This document shows positions 1 to 5,441 of a stretch of DNA of 5,441 nucleotides, one piece after another. The number at the start of each line of letters is the position of its first letter. Within the stretch, counting starts at the first letter, position 1. The stretch covers positions 1 to 5,441 of the forward strand of contig JADFXA010000168.1 in the NCBI GenBank assembly GCA_015233755.1, in the 5' to 3' direction. Made by a program: the position numbers and the translations under genes. Origin of the DNA: Desulfamplus sp. Lineage in GTDB: Bacteria; Desulfobacterota; Desulfobacteria; Desulfobacterales; Desulfobacteraceae. A model generated the notes under the pieces. The model was not told the origin of the DNA. It made no database searches and saw only the letters and a list, made by a program, of their open reading frames with translations.

Positions 1-33
1 AAGGAGAGTGGCGATTTCTAAATCAACAAGAGA

Positions 34-69
34 TAAATGATTTGAAAAGTTAGAAATCCAAATCATTTA
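34..69 (-). other. 11-bp perfect inverted repeat downstream of the operon
   Basis: TAAATGATTTG (34-44) is the exact reverse complement of CAAATCATTTA (59-69), with a 14-nt loop. In the minus-strand transcript it is followed by a moderately U-rich stretch (UCUCUUGUUGAUUU), so it could act as a weak terminator together with the hairpin at 71-107. The stem is almost all A/U, which argues against a strong one. A second inverted repeat, 13-21 with 50-58, interlocks with it. Confidence 0.35.
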
Positions 70-70
70 C

Positions 71-107
71 AGACTTGCTTTCACAACTTGGCAGAAAGTA
101 AAAGTCT
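71..107 (-). terminator. Imperfect stem-loop just after the MCP stop, possible transcript end
   Basis: AGACTT (71-76) pairs with AAGTCT (102-107), and CTTTC (78-82) pairs with GAAAG (94-98). The two stems are split by a 1/3-nt internal loop and closed by an 11-nt loop. It starts 6 nt beyond the MCP stop codon. No clear U-run follows on the minus strand, so it is a poor intrinsic terminator by itself; it may instead protect the 3' end of the operon mRNA. Confidence 0.3.
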
Positions 108-113
108 TACACC

Positions 114-2141
114 TTAACCCTCAAATTTTCCAACAACTAAATTGAGGGTTGCTGCCATACCTTTTAACTCCTCTGCATTTACTTTAACCATGCCGCTGCG
201 GCTATTTATATTCTGAATTTCACTGTTCATTTTTATAATATCTGTACCTATTTCTGATGCAAAGGTGCTGCTTTGATTTACCGCTGTGTTAACATTTTTA
301 ATTCCAGCAGCAGTATTAGAGATATTTTGAGCAATCTCAATGGTTGCTGTAGATTGCTCTGATACTGCTGTTGCAATAGTTTCTATAATTTGATCTATAT
401 TGTTTATAACATCTGAAATCTCATTAATCTCTGTTATGGTTGAAGTTGTTGTGCTCTGCATCTCTTGAATCTGCTGTTTAATTATAAGGGTTGCATCAGC
501 AGTCTGCTTGGCAAGATTCTTAATCTCACCTGCAACAACAGCAAATCCTTTACCAGCTTCACCTGCCCTTGAAGCCTCAATAGTGGCATTAAGGGCAAGC
601 AGGTTTGTCTGTGATGAAATTTCTGTAATGGTTTCAATAACTTTACCTATCTCTTTTGCAGCATAAGCCAAAGCTCCCATTTTTTGATTAACTACACCAC
701 TTTTTGAGACTGCACTATCCGAAATAGCCTTTGATTGTTCTGTATTTTTTGTTATGTCATTTATTGTTGAAGTCATCTCTTCAGCCATTGATGCTACCTT
801 AGAGACAGTAGAAGATGCTTTCTGCATGGTATCTGTAACTTCTTTCATCTTTAAGGTCATATCCCCAGCAGATGAGGCAATATTATCAGCCATTTTAGAA
901 TGGTTGCCAATACTCCCATAAAGGTCAGTTGAAATTGAAAGAAGGTTATCAGAGGAGCTGTTAATAGTTATTGCATTTTTACCTATCTGCCTGACAATAA
1001 TTTGAAGATTCTCTATAAATTCATTAAATCTAACAGCGAGATCTCCTATTTCATCATTGTTTTGAACCTTTAATCTAATATTTAAATTACCATTAGTTAC
1101 CTGTCTAATATTTTCGATTACGGCATTGACAGGTTTTATGATTGTGCCTGAAAATAGTGTAACGGCGATAGCAGTAAAAGCTATAGATAATATCCCCATA
1201 AATAAACATGATAATGTTATATTACGGGCATCTTCAAGAATTTTATCTACTGGAATATTTACAATAAGTGTCCATGGTTTAACTGCAGCTCCTATCTGAA
1301 TAGGAACAGATATAGTCTGAATCTCTTCAATTTTACTTGTGTTATTAGTATCTTTATCCTTTTGTTCTTTATTCTCTTTTTCATCTGAATTTATAACGCT
1401 CTGGTTATCAGTATCATTAATATCTTTACCAAGTTTTGATTTATCAATATGAGCTACATACTTATTAGTGCTTGATACTATACTTACACTACCTGTTCCA
1501 AAAGGACGAATATCTCTTATAATTTGGTTCATATCATCAAGTGTTATATCAGCCCCAACAACCCCAATGCAGGTTTTACCGTCATTGGGATCAATGACAG
1601 GAACTGATGCTGTTGTCATCATAATATTGATTATAGGATCAATATATGGCTCAAGCAGACTCTCTTTTTTAGACTCTTTAGGTATTGAATAATACTCATT
1701 AACCATTGCTTCATCATACTTTTCGTCAGGAGTAGGCTCTGACACAATGGTATTATCCTTTCTGTAAAACCATGGTGCATAGCTTTTTTCATAAAATGTA
1801 CCGCGTTCGAGCATTATCCATATTCCAGATATTTCACCGTTTTTTTCTAAAATCTGCTTCAGCATCATATCAAGAGAGTCCGACTTAGGTATATGGCCGC
1901 TTATCTTAATTCCTTCTATGGTTTGAGCAACTATTCTGGCTGAGTGCATTGCAATATCTATTTTTGATTTAATAACTAAACTATATCTGTAAGCCATCTC
2001 TTCTGCTTTTTCTAATGCATTTTTTTTAGCCATTGTGCCTGATTTAACAGCTATAAATGCGATTGTAATAGAAAATGTAATCAAAATTACTGAACATATA
2101 GATATAAGCATTTTTGCTTTTAATTTTAGCTTATTAAACAT
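114..2141 (-). CDS. Methyl-accepting chemotaxis protein with periplasmic dCACHE-like sensor, HAMP and MCP signalling domain
   Basis: A 675-residue transmembrane chemoreceptor, expected to control CheA kinase through CheW. A short positive N terminus leads into TM1 (about residues 11-33). An extracytoplasmic region (about 34-305) follows and looks like a double CACHE sensor: it has YAPWFYR (121-127), EPYIDP (164-169) and GVVGADITLDD (193-203), and ends in a PWTLIVNIP stretch before TM2 (about 307-330). HAMP follows, with the conserved Pro336 and a DEIG motif at 363-366. The signalling hairpin is unmistakable: QTNLLALNATIEASRAGE (511-528), tip around 528-531, then GFAVVAGEIKNLAKQT. Residues matching Tsr N381, E385 and R388 are kept (N518, E522, R525). 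Two stretches fit the methylation consensus: 450-459 (E454/E455) and 591-600 (E595/Q596). The protein ends in GKFEG and has no CheR-docking pentapeptide. The ATG follows AAGGA by 6 nt. A Lys/Asp/Asn-rich insert (about 252-268) interrupts the sensor. The ligand cannot be read from the sequence. Confidence 0.96.
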   Translation of the reverse strand: MFNKLKLKAKMLISICSVILITFSITIAFIAVKSGTMAKKNALEKAEEMAYRYSLVIKSKIDIAMHSARIVAQTIEGIKISGHIPKSDSLDMMLKQILEKNGEISGIWIMLERGTFYEKSYAPWFYRKDNTIVSEPTPDEKYDEAMVNEYYSIPKESKKESLLEPYIDPIINIMMTTASVPVIDPNDGKTCIGVVGADITLDDMNQIIRDIRPFGTGSVSIVSSTNKYVAHIDKSKLGKDINDTDNQSVINSDEKENKEQKDKDTNNTSKIEEIQTISVPIQIGAAVKPWTLIVNIPVDKILEDARNITLSCLFMGILSIAFTAIAVTLFSGTIIKPVNAVIENIRQVTNGNLNIRLKVQNNDEIGDLAVRFNEFIENLQIIVRQIGKNAITINSSSDNLLSISTDLYGSIGNHSKMADNIASSAGDMTLKMKEVTDTMQKASSTVSKVASMAEEMTSTINDITKNTEQSKAISDSAVSKSGVVNQKMGALAYAAKEIGKVIETITEISSQTNLLALNATIEASRAGEAGKGFAVVAGEIKNLAKQTADATLIIKQQIQEMQSTTTSTITEINEISDVINNIDQIIETIATAVSEQSTATIEIAQNISNTAAGIKNVNTAVNQSSTFASEIGTDIIKMNSEIQNINSRSGMVKVNAEELKGMAATLNLVVGKFEG

Positions 2142-2143
2142 TG

Positions 2144-2548
2144 TTATTCCTTATATTGAGACCCTTTTACACCATCTTTTGCCATATCATTGTATCTTCC
2201 CCACCCTACTTTGATGAGGTTAGTATTAATATCTTTATACTTTTGAATTTTACATCCTCTATTTTTTCTATCTCTCTTTTTCTTACATATCTCTATTATT
2301 TTTTCTTGTTGCTCTTCTATTTTTTCACATAAATCTAAATCAGGTCGCCCCCACCCTCTGAAAAGAAGATGATTTTTACCAACTATTCTTGGAATCCCAA
2401 GTATCATTTTTACTCTCTCGTTATTACTATCCTCTTCTATATACTCTTTATACACTCTATGATTATTGCAATCAGTGCATTTTCTACAACCACATTCTAA
2501 ATCAATATCTTCATTATAATCAAAATTACTATGATTAGAATTTATCAT
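2144..2548 (-). CDS. Small cysteine-rich protein of unknown function, putative metal-binding
   Basis: A 134-residue soluble protein with no signal peptide or membrane segment; I do not recognise its family with confidence. Near the N terminus is a C-x-C-x2-C-x2-C-x2-H cluster (C19, C21, C24, C27, H30), which could bind zinc or another metal. Three more cysteines lie at 74, 88 and 99. A highly charged, probably helical stretch rich in Glu, Lys and Arg spans about 72-105. The motif GWGR occurs twice, at 65-68 and 115-118, exactly 50 residues apart. The segment C24-M48 (CxxC, Tyr, then DSNNERV) faintly recalls the cysteine/Tyr/Asp-Asn part of SprA-related putative metalloproteases, but no HExxH is present, so that link is weak. 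The gene looks real: GAGGAG lies 4 nt before the ATG, it starts 13 bp after the kinase stop, and it ends 2 bp before the MCP start. Its place between two sensors suggests a signalling or accessory role, which is inference. Confidence 0.75.
   Translation of the reverse strand: MINSNHSNFDYNEDIDLECGCRKCTDCNNHRVYKEYIEEDSNNERVKMILGIPRIVGKNHLLFRGWGRPDLDLCEKIEEQQEKIIEICKKKRDRKNRGCKIQKYKDINTNLIKVGWGRYNDMAKDGVKGSQYKE
2148..2152 (-). promoter_or_regulatory. Ribosome binding site of the MCP gene, inside the end of the upstream gene
   Basis: AAGGA on the minus strand, 6 nt before the MCP ATG at 2141-2139. It overlaps the last codons of the 134-residue gene, whose TAA is at 2146-2144, only 2 nt from the MCP start. 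This layout suggests translational coupling of the two genes and supports the chosen ATG. Confidence 0.75.
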
Positions 2549-2552
2549 ATAA

Positions 2553-2558
2553 CTCCTC
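2553..2558 (-). promoter_or_regulatory. Ribosome binding site of the small cysteine-rich gene
   Basis: GAGGAG on the minus strand in the 13-bp gap after the kinase stop codon, 4 nt before the ATG at 2548-2546. A strong Shine-Dalgarno match in so short a gap supports this as a real, co-transcribed gene and supports the chosen start. Confidence 0.8.
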
Positions 2559-2561
2559 GTA

Positions 2562-5441
2562 TTACTTCAACCATTTGTGAAGTATAGGTAAAAGCTCTTC
2601 TATCTTAAATGGTTTACTCAGATAATCGTCCATACCAGCTTCTATGCATTGTTCCTTATCTTCTCTAAAGGCATTTGCAGTTAAAGCAATAATTGGAATA
2701 CGCCCTTTTTTATAAGTTTCGTCTTCTCTGTTTCCCAAAATTGCTTTTTCTCTTTCACGTATTATCCTTGTTGCCTTGTAACCGTCCATTACAGGCATTT
2801 GACAATCCATAAGAATCATATCATACTTTTTATTTAAAAAAGCGTCAATAGCTTCTGAACCGTTAGTAACTATATCAATCTTACACCCAGCTTTTTCTAA
2901 AATATTTTTTACAAGGATCTGGTTTACCTCATAATCTTCCGCAACAAGTATATTTATTCCAATATGCTGGATAGCTTTTTTAGTTTTATTTTCTACATTA
3001 TCTTTAGTTATTTCAAAAGATTTGGCTATTTCAGAAAAAACATTATCAGCCATAGGAGAAATATTAGTATCGTTTTTTGGATTAATCTCCTCAACTTTCG
3101 TTGAAGAAGCAATTAGATGTTCTTTTCTATCTCCTGCTCTTCGATTTCTGATATTAACATTTCTCTCTTTTATGCACGTTATAATCTCTTTATAAAGCTC
3201 TATTGATCTGGTTGGCTTAGTAAGCGTTGCATGTATTCCAAACTCTTTACATTTTACAATATCAACACGTCTATCTATTGAAGTTAAAAGGATAATTGGA
3301 AGATTTTTCATCGCCATATATGATCTAATTGATTTTGCAGTCTGAAATCCGTCCATTATAGGCATGTGGAGATCAAGAAGAACAGTATCAAAAGGTTCCT
3401 CCATACTTTGAGCTTGAAGAAGTTTATAAACCCCTTCGCTTCCACTCTCTGCAACATGTGGATTCATCTCCCATGAAGAGGTCAGGTGAGTTAGAATATC
3501 GCGATTTGTAGCATTATCATCAATAATTAAAACTTTTTTCCCTTTAAGAATTTCAGTGTCATACTTAATAAATGTTGTCTCATCTGAAATACTTTCATCA
3601 GCAGCTTCAACTGGGATATTAAAGAAAAAATCAGAGCCTTGACCAATTTCGCTCTTTAAAGAAAGTGTGCCCCCCATCAATGAGACAAGCTGAGTAGATA
3701 TAGCAAGTCCAAGACCTGTTCCCCCATATTTTCTTGTAGTTGAAGCATCTGCTTGAGAAAATGGCTTAAATAATTTTTTGCAATCTTCAGGAGTTATCCC
3801 TATCCCTGTATCTTTCACGCTTATGCTCAACATAACTTTCTGTTTTTCTGGCGAACTTATCTTTTGCTCTATAATGGTTATATCTTCTTTAATCTGTTCA
3901 ATATTTTCTGTAGAAACAGTGATAAGAACCTCTCCCTTTGATGTGAACTTAATGGCATTACCCACAAGGTTAATAAGTATCTGCCTCATTCGTCCGGGAT
4001 CGCCTTTAATAAGAACCTCTGTCTTGGGTTTAACCAGAACAGCCAACTCAACACCTTTGGAATGACTCCTTGTTGCAAGAAGTTGTGCCACATCTTCTAC
4101 AAGATCTTGAATATTAAAACTAATCTCCTCGAGATCAAATTTGCCAGCTTCAATCTTTGAAAAATCAAGAATGTCATTTATTATAAGAAGCAACGATTTC
4201 CCAGAATCCTGTATTGTGCGGGCAAATCGCTGCTGTTCTGGAGTCAGGTTGGTATCAAGCAGAAGTTCTGTCATACCAAGTACACCGTTCATAGGTGTGC
4301 GAATCTCGTGGCTCATATTGGCAAGGAATTGAGATTTTGCCTTATTTGCAGAATCTGCTTCTGCTTTAGCCTTCTCAAGATTGACAACCATCTTTGCAAG
4401 ACTATCATTTACTTTTTCAAAGTTGTCATTTGTCTCCTTGACCCATTTCCATGCCTTATGAAACTCGTCCATCAATATTCCGATTTCATCAGAACGGTCT
4501 GACTTAAAAGATAGCGAGAGATCCTTATTTTCATGTATTGAGATAACATTTTGAGTCAGCGTTGATAAAGGCGAGAGAATATAATGACGAAGAAATATAA
4601 TTATAAAACCAAGAATAAATATTCCTATCGCTGTGATTGAGATAAGAGAGAATAGAAATACCTTCTTTCCACGATGGCTGATTTCTCGCTTGATAACAGC
4701 TTTGATTATAAATGCTGGATTACCAACCATATCGTTGTAGCTATGCGATATTTCTAAAACATCATCATTTATAATATTTATCTTAGTATCATCAAATTTG
4801 ACATCTGTTATGGGCGCATAGATGTCAGCGGATAGTTTTGCAGAATCAGCCAAAATTTTAGCTTCTTTTCTATTTTGGCCTTCTTTTGAAGGGTCGAAAG
4901 AGATAATGGAGAAATTAACTTGTGTCTGTTTCTTCAGTTTTTCAATAAGTTCATTAGTTATAAAACGTCCCATCAAAAGTGTTCCATGAATAGGACCTGT
5001 CTGAAGTGAAGTAAGAATGGGGTGTGAAGAGAGAAGCATATATCCCTTTTCAGTGATATAAACTCCCGATTTTGAGCTATCAACATCTTGATGGTTCAAT
5101 AAAAAGTGAGATTTATCAAATTTATCAGGAAACTCTTTAATTGATATTTGCTTCTCCCAATTTTTATCGTATATTTTTCCGCCGACAAGCTCACCTGCCA
5201 TGTTGATGATGTAAATGATATTAACACGACTTGTAGAGAAAGATTCAGGAAGTAAACTAGTTTTGATATAATTCTGATTTCTATCCTCAACAAACTTATA
5301 TGTGTCGTCCCACCCCGCCCAATCTGCTGCCATTATGTTCAAAGCAAAAATCTCGCGATCAATTGCCAATTTGCATCGTTCAATATCTTTTTTCCCTTTA
5401 AGAATTTCAGTGTCATACTTAATAAATGTTGTCTCATCTGA
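2562..5441 (-). CDS. Hybrid sensor histidine kinase: CHASE4-TM-HAMP-HisKA-HATPase-REC-REC (5' end missing)
   Basis: Membrane-bound hybrid histidine kinase. Residues are counted from the TTG (L/M) at 5369-5367, which is probably internal: the frame stays open to the window edge, and DIERCK precedes it as expected of a CHASE4 helix. Order: CHASE4 sensor (about 1-160; signature AADWAGWDDTYKF at 14-26), TM (about 236-260), HAMP (about 262-315; DEIG 294-297), coiled coil (315-348), HisKA with SHEIRTPMNG (phospho-His354), HATPase with N-box N467/N471, DTGIGI (520-525) and GGTGLGL (549-555). REC1 (about 612-735) has D617/D618, phospho-acceptor D666, T696 and K718. REC2 (about 805-935) has E811/D812, D855, T897 and K919. 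All catalytic residues are present. The RECs are joined by a charged linker of about 70 residues. There is no HPt or DNA-binding domain, so the final output lies elsewhere. The first TM helix is missing. The last 55 bases (5387-5441) duplicate codons 595-612 and may not belong here; 2562-5386 is the trustworthy part. Confidence 0.95.
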   Translation of the reverse strand, partial: SDETTFIKYDTEILKGKKDIERCKLAIDREIFALNIMAADWAGWDDTYKFVEDRNQNYIKTSLLPESFSTSRVNIIYIINMAGELVGGKIYDKNWEKQISIKEFPDKFDKSHFLLNHQDVDSSKSGVYITEKGYMLLSSHPILTSLQTGPIHGTLLMGRFITNELIEKLKKQTQVNFSIISFDPSKEGQNRKEAKILADSAKLSADIYAPITDVKFDDTKINIINDDVLEISHSYNDMVGNPAFIIKAVIKREISHRGKKVFLFSLISITAIGIFILGFIIIFLRHYILSPLSTLTQNVISIHENKDLSLSFKSDRSDEIGILMDEFHKAWKWVKETNDNFEKVNDSLAKMVVNLEKAKAEADSANKAKSQFLANMSHEIRTPMNGVLGMTELLLDTNLTPEQQRFARTIQDSGKSLLLIINDILDFSKIEAGKFDLEEISFNIQDLVEDVAQLLATRSHSKGVELAVLVKPKTEVLIKGDPGRMRQILINLVGNAIKFTSKGEVLITVSTENIEQIKEDITIIEQKISSPEKQKVMLSISVKDTGIGITPEDCKKLFKPFSQADASTTRKYGGTGLGLAISTQLVSLMGGTLSLKSEIGQGSDFFFNIPVEAADESISDETTFIKYDTEILKGKKVLIIDDNATNRDILTHLTSSWEMNPHVAESGSEGVYKLLQAQSMEEPFDTVLLDLHMPIMDGFQTAKSIRSYMAMKNLPIILLTSIDRRVDIVKCKEFGIHATLTKPTRSIELYKEIITCIKERNVNIRNRRAGDRKEHLIASSTKVEEINPKNDTNISPMADNVFSEIAKSFEITKDNVENKTKKAIQHIGINILVAEDYEVNQILVKNILEKAGCKIDIVTNGSEAIDAFLNKKYDMILMDCQMPVMDGYKATRIIREREKAILGNREDETYKKGRIPIIALTANAFREDKEQCIEAGMDDYLSKPFKIEELLPILHKWLK
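3533..3587 (-). repeat. 55-bp direct repeat, internal copy (HATPase/REC1 boundary of the kinase)
   Basis: Matches 5387-5441 exactly over 55 bases, in the same orientation. Here it encodes kinase residues 595-612 (SDETTFIKYDTEILKGKK) plus the first base of V613, that is the linker after the HATPase domain and the first residues of REC1. Continuity on both sides with normal HATPase and REC1 sequence makes this the native location. Confidence 0.97.
5387..5441 (-). repeat. 55-bp direct repeat, terminal copy at the window edge
   Basis: Identical to 3533-3587; base 5386 (t) differs from its counterpart 3532 (a), so the match begins sharply at 5387 and runs to the last base of the window. The offset is 1854 bp, exactly 618 codons, so it reads in the kinase frame as the same 18 residues and then switches to DIERCK and the CHASE4 domain. 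A membrane helix would be expected here instead. Likely a misjoined contig end, possibly a real duplication junction. Confidence 0.97.

Noticed and set aside
13..69. Inverted repeats with a GTTAGAA core, considered as an integron attC-like or transposon end
   Set aside because: GTTAGAA does not fit the GTTRRRY core, no integrase or transposase is present, and no target-site duplication was found.
2141..2332. Plus-strand open frame coding a very hydrophobic Phe/Ile/Leu/Tyr-rich peptide that could look like a membrane protein or toxin
   Set aside because: It is the antisense of the purine-rich (Lys/Glu/Arg) part of the small cysteine-rich gene. Purine-rich codons read backwards always give Phe/Leu/Ser-rich peptides, and no plus-strand ribosome binding site is seen.
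2199..2357. Two AGGGTGGGG runs considered as a G-quadruplex
   Set aside because: Each site has only two G-runs and they lie 150 bp apart, so a stable intramolecular quadruplex is unlikely; they are explained by the GWGR codons.
3778..4065. Plus-strand open frame antisense to the HATPase region of the kinase
   Set aside because: It mirrors a well-conserved coding region on the other strand, has no recognisable domain or ribosome binding site, and is best explained as a chance open frame. The same holds for shorter ones at 1468-1692, 4141-4332 and 4308-4502.
3533..5441. The two 55-bp copies considered as CRISPR repeats or attachment sites
   Set aside because: There are only two copies, 1854 bp apart, with one inside a conserved coding region and no integrase or cas gene nearby. 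Assembly overlap or module duplication fits better.

Overview
The window is AT-rich bacterial DNA carrying three genes, all on the minus strand and packed like an operon. In order of transcription they are: a membrane hybrid sensor histidine kinase (cut off by the right edge), a small cysteine-rich protein of unknown function, and a methyl-accepting chemotaxis protein (MCP). The gaps between genes are 13 bp and 2 bp. Each downstream gene has a clear Shine-Dalgarno sequence, and the one for the MCP lies inside the end of the small gene. The protein types suggest a motile Gram-negative-like bacterium with many signalling genes. A low-GC member of Desulfobacterota, Deferribacterota or Nitrospirota would fit, but nothing here fixes the taxon.

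Region by region: 1-113 is a short non-coding tail downstream of the MCP with three inverted repeats. 114-2141 encodes the MCP (TM, periplasmic dCACHE-like sensor, TM, HAMP, signalling hairpin). 2144-2548 encodes the 134-residue protein, with a CxCxxCxxCxxH cluster near its N terminus and two GWGR motifs exactly 50 residues apart. 2562 to the right edge encodes the kinase (CHASE4 sensor, TM, HAMP, HisKA, HATPase, two receiver domains).

The kinase and MCP probably sense extracytoplasmic signals and feed two different outputs: a phosphorelay and the CheA/CheW chemotaxis array. The kinase has no HPt or DNA-binding output domain, so its target is elsewhere. The small protein between them is the least understood part.

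The oddest feature is at the right edge. The last 55 bases (5387-5441) are an exact copy of 3533-3587, which lies inside the same kinase gene at the HATPase/REC1 boundary. The copy sits in the same reading frame, 1854 bp (618 codons) away. It replaces the expected N-terminal membrane helix of the kinase. The exact length of 55 and the position at the edge make an assembly-graph artefact the likeliest cause. An in-frame tandem duplication of the sensor-kinase module is the interesting alternative. No mobile element, tRNA, rRNA or CRISPR array was seen.
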